This document shows positions 45,624 through 58,394 of a DNA stretch of 64,000 bases, piece after piece. The stretch covers positions 4,278,001 to 4,342,000 of the forward strand of contig AP026538.1 of assembly GCA_026075535.2 (NCBI GenBank). Direction: 5' to 3'. The stretch's first letter is position 1; every line of letters starts with the position of its first letter. The notes beneath the pieces were generated by a model, which was not told the DNA's origin, did no database searches, and worked only from the letters and a program-made list of their open reading frames with translations. Position numbers and translations under genes: made by a program. Source of the DNA: Tricholoma matsutake (lineage: Eukaryota; Basidiomycota; Agaricomycetes; Agaricales; Tricholomataceae).

Positions 45624-48422
45624 TACAGACTTGTTGTATTTTACATTGTAACAAATTCTACTGAGTTTTGATGTCAGGAGTTTGCAAGAAGCTGTGAGAT
45701 TTGCCATGGACGAGGATGTTCCATGGATGAATTTCCAGGAGTAGGACTGATGGCTTGGGCAGCCTGTGAACTGGATTGCTTCCCAACACCTGTCACTGGA
45801 GCCAGTGCAGCCAAAGCTTTGAGTGCAGCCAACTCCTTCACTGCACTCTGGTGAACAACTGCATCCACATCTAACATCTCTGATGGTATCCGAAAAGGCT
45901 GTACATGGATTGCATCTCGCATTTGTGCTGTGTTTAGGATAAGATCATTGTCTACTCAGTTGTGATTCACCACCGGCTGTGTGTTCTTTGTCAATTGATG
46001 CTCTTGGTAGGTGTATTGAATTCCTGTAGCCTTGCATTGTTGGGAGGCTGATGATACTCGACCAGGAAACCCAAACAAAACCCACAATAAGGGCTCAAAT
46101 GGTATAGCTCTAGTTAGAGGAAGGTTGCAAGGTGGTACTAAATATCACTGCTGTTACCCAAGGTTAGGGAAATGACTTTAGAGAGGGTCTGATGAAGTCT
46201 GATGAGGTTCAAGGGTGTACGAAGTGCTGCGATGATGTTTGAGGAAAGTTCAATGAAAGTTCAATGATGTTTGAGAGGGTATGAAGTGCTACGATGATGT
46301 TCGAGGAAAGTTCAATGAGATTCGAGGGTGTAAAAAGTGCTGCAATGATGCTCAAAGAGGTTTGAAGATATTCAAAGAAGTTCGATAAAGTTCGAAGGGT
46401 TTACAGAGGATGAGGACAACTTTGACGATGGATGAGGATAGACTATAGGGATGTAGAAATGCTTTTGAGAGGGGATAGACAATAGATGATTGTTTAGAGA
46501 AGCTAGTATGAAGAGTTTGAAGAAGTTTGGCATAAAACACTGAACTTCTAGACTAAGTCGAGAGGCTTGGACTTAAGAGAATTGCTCTTAAATCAGATGA
46601 TTTGTGTCAGAGGATGATCTATTCTGTCTTTCTAAGTAGCTAATACAAGGCTATATATGTTTGGGAGAGGTGGTACTTAAAATGAAATAGAACATGAGGA
46701 ATACATGAGGCAAGATGTAAAACAATAAAGAACTTTGCAATTCATAAGATAAATAAAAGATGATGAGAAGGGAAATGTATATAGTCACGATTTATTGTGG
46801 GTACCTGTCCTATTGATCCAATATATCATCAAGACATCAAAGTGCCACTATCGCATCCTAAAATCCCGTCGTTGCATCTCCTCATGTCCAGTGGTGCTTG
46901 ATATGCAACACACTAACTCTTACAAGGTGTGCTGCATGTGTCTGGAGGGCAGTACAATAAGCATATGGCAGCTTCAAAGTGTTGTGAAGTCATTCAAAGT
47001 TGTTTGAAATAGTCTTGGAGCAGTCTCACAGGGTTCATAGGGGTTTGTAGGGGTTGGGAGCATATGTGTTGATGTGTTGATGCCTTTGGAGACGTTGATG
47101 ATGCTCAACCTGGGAAAACCACCAGAACTGCCGATGAGGCAATCGATGATGTTTGCGATGAGTCAGAGGAGGGTTGCAAGACGTTCTGAAAGTTCATGGT
47201 CAAACCTCTGATAAGATTACTAGTTAACACTAGTCATGAAGGTAGTGTTATGCGAGATGAAGGCGTTTGTCGTGGTCCGATCAAGTATCAATCAATATCA
47301 AGGGCGATCGACAAGATCGACAGCAAATGAGTTTTATCGTTGATGGTCGATATGTGAATTATGGGGACCTTTCAATAGGTCGATGGTATATGAAGGGTGC
47401 AGCAAACTGCTATGAAGTGTTGGAAGGGTTGCTAGAACTAATGACGAGAGGATCAAGGGAGGATCGACGATGCGACGATTGCAGAGGTTTCTCATCGATC
47501 GAGAAAACCCGCAGAGACTTAGATTGTTTTAGAAAGCTGATTGGATGCTTAGAACTGTATACGAGACAATATGTGAAGACGATTTCTTGTTATTTCCAAG
47601 TAGATACTACAGAGTTTTATATGTTTTAAAGAAACTTCCTAAAATGGAATGAGAAACATGTGTAGAACATGAGGCAAAAGATATGAGTTAAGGCACAAGG
47701 CCATAAAGGAGACTGGAATCCAAACAAGAAAGATATATATATCATATGATGAAAGAGTAATAAAAGGAAAGAACTAAAAGAGACTGTCCTTTGTGTATAA
47801 ACTGCGCTAAGTCTCACAATAATGCATCCAGCGGGTTCTGTGCACGATAGGGACTTGGAATGAGGCTGACCTATGATCAGCAGGTTTGAGCACGAGTTGG
47901 AATACGTCCTAGTGCATGGTCTTCCACCATTTAGATCACGAAGGTGGCGCCCAATGTCGCTCGTAGTTTCTCGATATCGATCGATGACACTCGACGATGG
48001 TCAGCGATGCTCGATCGCGGTTGTGGCTTGTTCAAAGTTGGTCGGGGATGTTCGGTGGTCATGTAGGGGAATCTTAGGGACTTTTAGGGTAGTCCTAAGG
48101 TTGTGCGATGTGGTCTTTTGATACTATCAATGTCGCTGGTGATGTTTCGATGTGGTCGATATGATATCGCGATTGATAGAGTGTGTCACGCTGCGTCTGG
48201 GACGTCGTAGGAGTTAGCCGATGTGATTAGAATGATGCTAAAGTGTTGAATCGGTCCTTGAGCCGAGAAGATGACCTATCAATGTTCCCAGAGCTTAGTG
48301 CACACAGTGTACCTATCAATGCACAGTTGTGTTGTGTGTTCACTGTACAAAGTAAGTCCTATTTGACATTCCATGTGAATTCAAAATAAGCATGAGACAG
48401 GTGTGAATGAGCACCTTGGGGG
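45624..48422. repeat. Repeat-rich DNA with degenerate tandem and dispersed duplications
   Basis: Around 46,190-46,400 a unit of the type GAAGTGCTRCGATGATGTT followed by GAGGAAAGTTCAATGA recurs three times at roughly 50-70 bp spacing. The segments about 46,590-46,740 and 47,580-47,720 are diverged copies of each other (AAGTAGNTA...TATATGTTT...AACATGAGGCAA), which could be relics of an LTR pair. Between 47,270 and 48,180 there are many GATCGA/CGATG words. The 47,267-47,629 frame (120 aa) is not recognised. Confidence 0.4.
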
Positions 48423-48781
48423 TGGCCTATAGAGAATCGATCCTAGAATAAACAAGGCTATACTCAGTCCTTGTACAAATGACTCTATTCAGATATACTG
48501 TACCTAGAATAAACAAGGCTATACTAGAGGTACAGTAAGTAATCATCATAATATGATGTCTAAGATCATACTCACCTCAGTCCTTGTACAAATGACTGAG
48601 GTGGCAGATTGTCTATCTACAAGTATATATATGTTTTGCCAAGCAAAGAGAAAGAATGAGAAAGGGAACTAAGGTGTTTGTTTACACGCATCAAAGGGAT
48701 GCACTAACAATAGCATCCGCATCAAATGTGCCGACATTTCTGCATTTGGTGATGCATCATTCCACGGTGTGTTCCTCAACA
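48423..48781 (-). repeat. Copia 2 3' LTR (left)
   Basis: 359 bp from TGGCCTATA to CTCAACA on the plus strand. It contains a tandem pair of AGAATAAACAAGGCTATAC about 65 bp apart. It lacks 7 bp present near the start of the right LTR. Confidence 0.85.
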
Positions 48782-48821
48782 CTCCTCCTCACTGTGGTAC
48801 TCCTCCTCGCATGGAATCGTA

Positions 48822-50945
48822 TTATCGTAGGCCCAGGGAATTTTGTAGATAAGTGAATTGTTTGACATCTAGGGCTTTGGTGAACATGTCGGCAACATTT
48901 TCTTGGGTATTGACATAAGTGAGATGCAGATTGTCGGACTGGACATGCTCGCGAAGGAAGTGATATTTAATGTCGACATGTTTGACGCGGGAGTGGAGAA
49001 GGGGGTCTTCAGAGAGAGTCTTAGTAGCAGTATTGTCACAGGATATAATGGTGGGGGAAGTTTGCATGTAGTCGATAGAGTCGAGTAGGGTTCATAGCCA
49101 GATGCATTCCTTGGCGGTCTCAAAAGCTGCAATGTATTCAGCTTTGCATGATGAGGCGGCAACAACTTTCTGTTTGCATGCCATCCAGGAAACTGCACCA
49201 GAACTGAGGGTGCATATGTAGCCACCAACACTATGGCAGGTATCCTGGCAGTTGGCCCAGTCGGAGTTGCTAAAAGCATGAAGAGATATGGGAGCATCAC
49301 CCCCAAGGTGTAACTTGAAATCCCTCATCCCTTTGAGGTATCGGACAAGCCTGATGGCTGCGCTCCAGTGTTCAGAATTGTAGGAATCAAGGTATTGGGA
49401 AAGTTGTTGAACTGCATATGAAATATCAGGCTGGGTGGAGATTGCTAGGTGTAGCAGGCAACCGACAAGGGATTGATAGGGGAGTTTATTGAGGTATAGT
49501 CGTTCCTCAGGAGTGATGGATTGGGGGTTGGCATGTCGAAGTTTGCAGCCTGGTTCGAGGGGAGCTGAAACTGGATGAGCATCTTTCTGGCCGAACTGTT
49601 CGATAATTTTGTCAATGAGGGCAGTTTGAGAGAGTGCAACTGTGCGAGTGGCCCTGTCCCATGTCACAGTGATACCCATGATAAACCACGCGGTGCCCAA
49701 TTCAGAGATGGTCCATACTTTTTGCATCTGGGTCTTGAAATGTTCATTTTCCTCCTTTGAGTTGGCAATTGAGAGGTAGTCGCTGACATGAACGGCTGCA
49801 ATAATGATCCCAGTGTCAGTTTTCCAGTAATAAATGCAAGATTTGCATGCTAGACGAGTAAATCCCCATTCGATCATCTGGGCATTGAGTGTTTGATTCC
49901 AGATGCAACCACTTTGTTTCATACCGTACAGGCCACGCTGTAGTTGCCACACCCAGTCTTCCTTTCCAGGTTCCTCAAATCCGACCAGTTGTTGCATGTA
50001 TTGTACCTCATTGGCAGGTAATAAACCATATAGAAAAGCGGTCTTCACGTTGATCTGTTGGGTGTCCCATCCCAAAGAGGCTGCAAGGTGCAGAAGAATA
50101 TGCCAAGATTCCATGCATGCAGTGGGTGAGGTAGTTTTAGTATAATCCTTGCCATAAATTTGTTTGAAACCTTTAAAAACAAGACATACTTTCCATCTGA
50201 CCACCTTTCCTGCTTCATCTTGCTTGATATGGAAGACGGGTTTCCCTTTTCAGATGGGTTTCCCAGGGGGTACGTCAGACCATTGAATGAGTTTGTAAAC
50301 TCCCATCTCCTTCAGTGACTTCAGTTCATCCCTATACCCGGCTTCCCATTGTGTTGCATCCGCTGGGGTTATGTTCCATTGGTACGGGTATAGGGGATGA
50401 TCGGCGTGGAAGTTGGGGAGGTGCTGTGTTAGGGTGGATTGGTGGTACAACATATTTGTCGTATTCATCATCATCATCATGTGGCGCCACAGGTGCCAGG
50501 GGTGTGGTATTTTCTAACTTGGGTTCAGCAGTATCTGGTAAAGCGACGACTGGTTCTGGGCCTGATGGGGACATGTCCTTCATGGCTCTCAATGAAGCGT
50601 ACATGGTAGGAACTGTGTACTCAGTGGGTTGCACAATTGTAGCGTTGGTATGCTTTGGACTTGTGTTCATATCCAATAAGCACACAACCAATTGAGCATT
50701 CAAAGATTTTTGGGTTATCTTTCTTGGGAATTAGGATGAATGCATGACAGCCAATTTCGCGCATATATGAGTAATCTGGTGTACATTCATGCCATAGTTC
50801 CCAGGGTGTGATCTCCTGTAGTGAGTGGGTCATAGTTTTGGCATGCAGATGGACAGCGGTTAGATAAAACTCGTCCCAAAGGTATGTTGGCAGGCATGCA
50901 TAGATGCACATTGTCCGTGCTTTTGCCATCAGTGTCCTGTGCATG
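48822..50945 (-). pseudogene. Copia 2 RT and RNase H, with integrase tail
   Basis: The integrase C-terminal part is at 50,944-50,621 (PTYLWDEFYLTAVHL, TPWELWHE). RT begins near 50,400 (WNITPADATQWEAGYRDELKSLKEMGVY) and continues at 50,204-49,092 (INVKTAFLYG, GLYGMKQSG). The catalytic YVDD motif is replaced by HVSDYLSIA near 49,770, so one of the paired Asp is lost. RNase H follows (SNSDWANCQDTCHSVGGY ... KAEYIAAFETAKE), crosses a TAG at about 49,092 and ends at 48,822 (ENVADMFTKAL). Confidence 0.85.
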
Positions 50946-50953
50946 CATTCAAC

Positions 50954-51877
50954 TCATCCAATGTGTGCAGATGTGTGTGGGGCAGTGAAGCACTGTTCAC
51001 TGCCTCGGGATTTCAGCCATGCTTCCATTTGATTTGACTTCAGCTCCCCATTGTTGGTGATGTAAATCCCAACCTTTAAACCTGTTTCATTTTTGTGGGC
51101 TAGCTCCCATGCCTTGAGCTCCAGAAATGCATCGTCCTTGTTCTTCAACAGTATGGACCACAGAAAGGAAGTGCAGTCATCAACAATGTTCATCACATAT
51201 TCATTTCCGGTGCATGATCTAACAGCATGTGGTCCCGACAAATCTATCCATACTTTCTCTAATTTCCTTGTAGCCTTGTGCCCTTCCCCCGCCTCACGCT
51301 TCTTTGGTACTGGCATCCTCATCTGCTTTCCAGGGATACAAGCGTCACATTTTGGCGGTCTCAAGATTGTAGAGACAGACGCACCTGTGAGCATTCCCTT
51401 TTTGGTCATGTCCCACAGGGATTGAGAATTAGCATGACCGAGGTGATGGTGCCAGGTTTCGAGCATGGGGGTACCATGGATGATGAAGGCATGATCAGTG
51501 GTTGCGGAATGTAGAGTGAGTGTGTAAAGTTTCTTAGTGGAAAGAAGGGGGCCATGTGCAATGAAGGCACTCATAGATTTGTTGGTTATCCAACAGGATG
51601 ATGAATCGAAATGGGCGATGGAGTTGGAGTCATCGGTGAGGGAGCTAACGGAAATGAGGCGAACACTTGCATTTGGAATGTATAGTGTGTTACATAAAAT
51701 GATTGATGCGCCCCATGCCACACGTACTTTGATATCACCAACACCAATAGTGGAGATGGAAGATCCTCCGAGTCCTTTTACCAATTGCGGTTTAATGGGA
51801 TGGAGGGAGATAAAGTCTGAGCGATCTGGGGATATGAACCAAGGCGCCAGAATCCACAATGAAGGGGAAATTGTCAA
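50954..51877 (-). pseudogene. Copia 2 integrase
   Basis: The gag-pre-integrase zinc motif is WHHHLGHANSQSLWDM ... CDACIPGKQ near 51,330-51,470. The core has Asp in VWIDLSGPH and a second Asp-like position in YVMNIVDDCT and ITNNGELKS; the latter has Asn where the family usually has Asp. The frame shifts relative to the gag-protease part near 51,830-51,870. Confidence 0.82.
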
Positions 51878-52955
51878 GGGACATTTGAGTTCGCTTTGTC
51901 TGATTTAGAGGTTCAGCTGTGAATGCATTCTCGGCTGCTGGGGTGTAGTGTTGATTCCAGTCTATAGATGTGACAGGCTCCTCCTCAACTACCAACCAGC
52001 CCTCGTACTCAATCTCCTCAATGGATGCGGCAGGGACAGGATCACACACAATGCCAGCAAATTCGGGCAGGTTTGAAGGGGTCGGTGGTGACACGGAGTT
52101 GATGAGTATGGTGAACATGCGCCCGTTAACATCCTTCATGGTGACAGGGACCTTGGGTGTGTCTGTACCTAACCTCTTCTTTTCGAGCATAAGTTGTCGA
52201 GCTGCCTTAGAATCCTCAATTGTCTTCCCAGCCATGCCTCCACCTTGCTTAATGCAGAATTCAATGGTGTGACTGGTTTTCTTATAAACTGGGTTGCTAC
52301 AAAGGAGGGAACTGGACATTCTCAGGCTCTTGGTGTGGGCAGTGAGTGTGATGGATGACCTGCTCTCAGAGCGTTGGTCATTCTCAATCAGGGACTGTTC
52401 ATTTTCCAGGAACCATCTAATGTCGTTGGAAGTGTAGGGAGATGTCGAGGAAGAATTTGAAATATCACGGGATATGATTGAACGGGCGTGGGGGAAATGA
52501 TCGCTGAGGGAGTTCAGGAGTGCTATGGAGCATAGGAGATCAGCCTTGATATCTCCCATGGTGAATGTGTGTTCTATTAAAGTGCAGATCCAGTCCACAG
52601 TTTCGGGGAGTGGGGTATCCTTTGTGCATTGAATGGACAAAGCTTGTTGTAAGAGTTGGACTTGGTGAACGGGTCCCTCCTTCTGGTGACAGTCTTTGAT
52701 AATCGTCCAGTTGGTACTAGGGCCCTTTGTCATGTCGAGGAAGGGGCATTCGCCAGGGGCGACGCTGGATGCAAGGAAAGCATATGCGAGAAGGGCATTG
52801 GCGGAGTAATTCAAGGATGTGCGCATCTCAGATGTTGGTGGGGGAGAAGCATCCCCAGATACGTACTCGTAGAGGCCATTGAGGGAGAGGGCAATGGTAA
52901 CATCCTCGCACCACTCTTTGTAGTTGGACTTCAGCTTGTCAAGCTTGACTCCCAC
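51792..52955 (-). pseudogene. Copia 2 Gag and protease
   Basis: A 387-aa frame. The Gag-like region has NYKEWCEDVTIALSLNGLYEYV near the start and the typical Copia block WTIIKDCHQKEGPVHQVQLLQ. The zinc knuckle is degraded (CSNPVYKKTSHTIEFC; the second Cys is Tyr and the Gly is Ser). The aspartic protease active site FIVDSGALVHI lies near 51,850, after which the frame breaks. Confidence 0.82.
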
Positions 52956-53221
52956 GTACTGAACTGAGAGTTTGATTAGGGAACGGAAACTATGTTGGAG
53001 TCGGGGTCAGCAGTCATGATTATGAAGAGTAAAGCGTCGTAGAGCAGTTGGATGGAAATATGAAAGTAACAAAGAGATTAGATGTGTACTGGAGTGGCTA
53101 CCACAAGGGGAATTGCTCTGTGATCCGAGGCGAGATGATGATCGGAATCCGATTGAGAGTGGGTGATGTCAACACGCGTTGAGTGGCTAGAAGATCTCTA
53201 CCATCATTTCAACGACAGAAA

Positions 53222-53587
53222 TGGCCTATAACCTACAGAGAATCGATCCTAGAATAAACAAGGCTATACTCAGTCCTTGTACAAATGACTCTATTCAGAT
53301 ATACTGTACCTAGAATAACCAAGGCTATACTAGAGGTACAGTAAGTAATCATCATAATACAATGTCTAAGATCATACTCACCTCAGTCCTTGTACAAATG
53401 ACTGAGGTGGCAGATTGTCTATCTATGAGTATATATATGTTTTGCCAAGCAAAGAGAAAGAATGAGAAAGGGAACTAAGGTGTTTGTTCATGCGCATCAA
53501 AGGGATGCGCTAACAATAGCATCCACATCAAACATGCCGACATTTCCACATTTGGTGATGCATCATTCCATGGTGTGTTCCTCAACA
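53222..53587 (-). repeat. Copia 2 5' LTR (right)
   Basis: 366 bp, same sequence family as 48,423-48,781 with a 7-bp insertion near its left edge and mostly transitional differences. Confidence 0.85.
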
Positions 53588-56500
53588 TGGCCAGGTACCA
53601 GTGATGCAACATCTTGATGTTTGGCATACAATAGTGGGCGTTTGAGTGTGAAACATCTGCAGTCTGAAGGAGAACATAATCAGCCTGACCACTCAGGTCT
53701 ACAATAGAGCCCCGGACTTGAAGGATTTCTTCGACACGACGAGCCACCAGAGTCTGCCCCTGCGATTCCAACCTTCTTGCAATGACAAAAGATCCAACAG
53801 GACATACATCTCCATTCATTAAAAACATATTTTGATTTGTCTTAAAAAGCAAGTCTTCTCCATGCATGTAGGGAATTCCAGCAGGGAGATACTGCCCTGC
53901 CTGTGTGGCTGAGTATGGACGTGGACTTCACTTATCTGAAATGCAAATACCTAGACAAGGCTTTTGAAACCAAGCTGCTGTGCTACTGAACAAATTACTG
54001 CTTACCATGTCTAACCAGCTTTTCATGATTGAGCCCCAGATATTGCGTGACTGTGGTGGGTTTTGAAACCAAGCTCGCAGGTCCAGGACCAACTGAGACC
54101 CATGCAGAAGCATTGCAAGAGAATGTCTGAGCATCAGTGCTAGTCTTCAGGAGACACTGTCCACTGCTAAGTAGGTGATGAATTCAGTTGCCTTGGGCAA
54201 AAGTCTGTGCAATATCTTGCGATGGTGCATGACAGTTGGAATGAACACTCTTGGCCCAAATTATGGCATTGAAAGATTCAAATGCCTCTGTGGCAAACAG
54301 AATGGCAGGACCAAAGCACTTGATGTGTTCCATAAGATGCAGGAGGATGTGGAACTTTGGCTTGTTGAACCAGCGATTGGTCTATTGTGCAGCACAACAA
54401 AGGAAATAATTCACTTCATGAGTCAAGAGTATCTGTGATTCTCTATTACTAAAATAATTTATAATGAATTATAATGAGCTCACAATATGGGCATCAATGT
54501 TCTCAATCTTTGGTTGCCAGATGAGAGGAATAAGTTTTGAGAGAGCTACCCTTGTCTCCAAACAGTCTTTGGAAACCAAGTCATAGATGATGAAAGGAGC
54601 CACTTGAGCCAGCACACAAAAATCCCATCCTGTTAATGAACCAGAGTATTGTACTACTGTGTTTCCCACAAGGGGCAATATACCAAGACCGGATGTGTCG
54701 AAGAAAGAGAGCCAAGTGGCCAAAAGATGTTTCTTTTCATCTTTGTTCTTGAGCTGGAGTTGAACAAGATCACATCATAAATACTTCACAAATCCAAGTA
54801 GAACCACATGTAGAATTTCAACCGGAGTATCCTGGTGGGGATCAAGACCTTTGATTCACCATACTGGACTTATAGTGTGGTCTGGCAGCTCAGACAATTT
54901 CTTATCAAGCACTGCTTGCTTCATCTCTCAGCCATGCTTGCTTTTGTATGTGTAAGGGGACTAAGGGGGTGCCCTGTGTGTTTTTCCTATTTTTTATGTT
55001 CGTCCCATATTTTTCCCCACCTCATTTCCTTCTATTCTTCATTTTCTATGATTTTTCCGGATTTTATTACTAATTTTCCCTTGCTATCATGTTTGTATAT
55101 GTTGACACTTTTATATTTAGAGGCGGGGTACCCCTTCCGACACATACCCCTTGGTATGATGTCATTCGGCAGCCTTGATCCGCCTATCTCCGCCTTTTTC
55201 TATTTTTAGGTTATATTTGATTTTTGTCGTCTTCACATATACTGGGCATCAGCAAGGGGATCCTTAGAGTTTTCTCTTCGGATTTCCCTTTGCTAGGTGC
55301 ACCCCCAATGCCTGTATTATGTAGTATAATTTTAACTTCGGATTTCCCTTTGCTAGAGGCTTAGGTTGCCCTTATAGTATGAATCAAACAGCTGATCCAA
55401 AAAATGCAGCTGAAATGTGTCTTTGATGCCAGACTCAGTCCACATCTTTCTAACCTTGGTCTTTGTGTTGAGAGTAGAGGCTTCCATAAAGAATGAATGT
55501 AACTGCTTCACTGTTTCTTCTTTCTTGTGAGGTTGGCCAATCTACATGCCATGATCCCATTCATCAGCTTTATGCTCAGGGACGATGCAATATCACAAAT
55601 ACCTTCATAAATGATTTCACCCAATCAACCATCTGTGCCATAGTCTCTACAACCTTCTTTCTTTGCCCCTTGCCTTTTTTACCCAATCACTCATACTCAG
55701 CAGAGGTCCCAACACTTGCAGCGCTTCCAACTTCACTGGGTGCGGCATCAGATGTCTCACTGTTCTTGCTTTCATTATCATCTTGCTGTGGGGGTGGTGA
55801 CTTTGAATGGAAATGACTAGAATCAGGATCGGGTTCAGGTGCTCCTTTGACCCAACATGCCCAACAGAATAGCTTGCCATGGAGACCAATATGGCAAGCA
55901 AATTCCCTTTGCATGGGATTATCACCGAGGAGCGCTAAGACAGCAGGAATGACCAATACTGGCTCATTTAATTCGATGTCCCAGGCCCAAATGCCATGTT
56001 CTTGAGCCTCTCTAGGAAATAATCAGAAGAGGAGAATAGTATTGAATCAAAATAGACACTGACTTGAGCTGTTCGACAATGCCATCAAGCATCTTGAGAG
56101 GTGGTGCAATGTTGGAAGTGGAAAGGAAATGGATGTTGTATTCTTTTTGAGATTGCTCACAAGGTAGTCCAGCTGGCAAAAATAGAAAGCTATTGTGTTC
56201 ATTCCATTTCTTTGACAGATTGCCTGAGGTATCATCGCAATACATCCAGATAGGAAGTGTGACCACACGTGAGCCTTGGGCCAATACATCCAGCGGTTCC
56301 CAACAGAAGGGTCCATAAATGTCCATGGAGAGAAGAGCGAGGTAGCAGGATCAAAGACATCTGTGTGTAAGTTAGATAGCTATGAGATGTCAACAACTTG
56401 ACAAACTGATAATAGCAGATGGGCTTGGTAAATTATACAATGAGACAGCATCATGCATCAAGTCTACAAAATTCTTCACAAAATCGCTGAGTGGAACAGT

Positions 56501-58159
56501 GTAGTCTTCGCTCTTGAACACTCCAGCCTGAACACTGCTCAGTAACCACAACTTCGAGCTTCCAACACTTTGCAAAAAAATTACCATTCTGTGTAAACCA
56601 CCGGATTGGAATGCAGCACCGACCACTCCGAAGCATTGTAGGTTCATAAATGAAGTAGTCATCAGCACCAATGCGAGCCATAGGTGTGGTCTGATCAGTG
56701 GGAAGCTCATGGAGCCACCAATCTTCCTGTTGAGATTCTTCCAATACTGGAGAGCTATCTTCAGGATAAAAGGCAAGGTGTGGGCAAACTTTGGGATTTG
56801 CCATTTCCTGTAAATGATGCAAAAGTTACAGGTGCATACAGACACTGTTCAAGTGAAAGTAATACCTGGGCAATGATTTGGGAGAGGCTATTTGCAAAGT
56901 ATTGATGTCCAAGTGCACCATTATATGCTATGCTATCAATACCAGCTATCAATACCACACAGGGTCTAGAGGGCAGCATTTATGTTATGCATTGCTTTGA
57001 CTGATGGCACGTCATTGACATTGTTGACCTTCAGTAACCAGAGAAATAGATCTAACTGGCGATGAGAGAATACGGATCATGGGAGATGCATTAGAATATC
57101 GAGTGTGCATGACTGTACAACAATTGTGAGTGAAAAAGCAGATAAGATAGTCCTCACTCATAGACAACGATGTCACGTGCATTCATTGATTTCAGTCAAA
57201 AGTGGGCACTGACATTGTCACACTGTGTTTTTAAAAAAAAAGGCAACGGAGGAAAGTTTTATTAAGTGTTTTTAAAAAGAACTGTGCAAACCAAATTTGA
57301 ACTAAGGAATGAGTGACAGAGGAGTATTGCTTGCAAAGTTGGCAGTCCATCAAAAATCACTCGCAAAAGAGTCACAATCAAAACATTGACTTCCATAACA
57401 AAATCCTATACTCCTCCCGCAAAACTCGCACAGTGCCCACCAGGTTTTGGTAGAACCTTCCTGATATGAATGAGGACTATCTTATGCAAAGTGGCAGACC
57501 TACAATTTTATCTGGCCAGGGATTCCAATGATGGGAGGTTTCTTGTGGATCATTCAGTCTGGTTTGCTTCCATGGCTGTTCTAACAAATGGTCATGGTCA
57601 TTCACATCATCAACTAAAACAAATGTAAGAATTATACTGCCAATAACAATGTGAACTCGAAACTGACCTGTGACAACAGGCTCTTGGCTTTCAGCTTGGT
57701 CGATCTCAGACCTTTCCTCAAGCTCGCCCATAGAACTCATTGAGAGCTCATCCAGTCATTCTAATAGTCCCTGCATGATTAGAGCAATGCCTCGTTGTTC
57801 TGCTGATTGAACTAGATCAGTGGTTTCATTTGCCTCAAAGAGGTGCCAGTCAATGCCTGCGCTGTGAGGTGGTGACAGTCCCTGTTGATCAGCCATAGTG
57901 TAAGGATGGGCAAAAGGGCCAGCGAATGAGGCCAGAAGATTTCGAAGTGCATCTTCAGTTAGGTCTGTCTCAGATGGCACTGGAGGGTGAGGAGGACTCT
58001 GCTGATAACTTGATGTTTCTTCGTGGTAATGTAATACACTTTGATGAGCATCAGATTTTTCATGTTTGGGACAATGGTAAAGTTGGCGAGACCACCCATC
58101 GTTGCAGACAAGGCATCTCGCCGTTGTGTGTCTGCTGGCATCTGTTGAACACACCCACA
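53588..58159 (-). pseudogene. Plavaka-type (CACTA superfamily) transposase, interrupted
   Basis: A large minus-strand transposase of the kind common in Agaricomycetes. From the right: a Cys/His finger (TARCLVCNDGWSRQLYHCPK, near 58,100); HWNPWPDKI near 57,510; AFYPEDSSPVLEESQQEDWW, then DDYFIYEPTMLRSG (56,780-56,600); LPIWMYCDDTSGNLSKKWNE near 56,240; the DDE-side block PAVLALLGDNPMQREFACHI near 55,930; GLDPHQDTPVEILHVVLL near 54,840; and IIYDLVSKDCLETRVALSKL near 54,570. It ends with a beta-barrel-like tail (QNMFLMNGDVCPVGSFVIARR) near 53,800. Stops, a 426-bp LTR insert, Copia 2 on the left and Gypsy 3 on the right disable it. Terminal repeats are not visible. Confidence 0.83.
54951..55376 (+). 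mobile_element. Solo LTR (426 bp) inserted in the Plavaka transposase
   Basis: Begins TGTAAGGGGACT and ends CCCTTATA, flanked by GTATG on both sides (54,946-54,950 and 55,377-55,381). Removing it with one GTATG rejoins the transposase frame around DSYKSKHG. The first 155 bp match the fragment at 17,760. A repeat CTTCGGATTTCCCTTTGCTAG occurs twice, 60 bp apart, near the 3' end. Confidence 0.85.
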
Positions 58160-58394
58160 TGGAATGAAGGTGTCCTTCAAACACTCAGGCAGTTCAAACG
58201 AGCTAACTGGAAAATAGTATGGTTTAGAAAAGTAAAGTACACAATACAATCTCGTCTACAATAAGAACTATTGTACACATGATTCATCATGTGACCATGT
58301 CCATGATGTAAGTGTGATCAATCAAGCATATGCCGATCATGTTCGTGGTTGGTGTCACTAGTAAGTAAGATGGTAAGAGATAGGATCTCTTACA
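58160..58394 (-). repeat. Gypsy 3 3' LTR (left)
   Basis: 235 bp. On the minus strand it starts TGTAAGAGATCC and ends CTTCATTCCA. The chromodomain frame ends just inside it. Confidence 0.85.

Larger units (their letters stand above)
48423..53587 (-). mobile_element. Copia 2: Ty1/Copia retrotransposon with both LTRs
   Basis: LTRs at 48,423-48,781 and 53,222-53,587 enclose gag, protease, integrase, RT and RNase H in Copia order on the minus strand. The element lies at the 3' side of the Plavaka transposase. A few frameshifts and stops disable it. No convincing target duplication was found. Confidence 0.88.

Noticed and set aside
48418..53592. TGGCC next to the Copia 2 LTR as a target duplication
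   Set aside because: The same bases start both LTRs, including the internal edge, so they belong to the LTR.
54175..54438. Plus-strand 87-aa ORF
   Set aside because: It is antisense to the Plavaka transposase, whose motifs continue on the minus strand.
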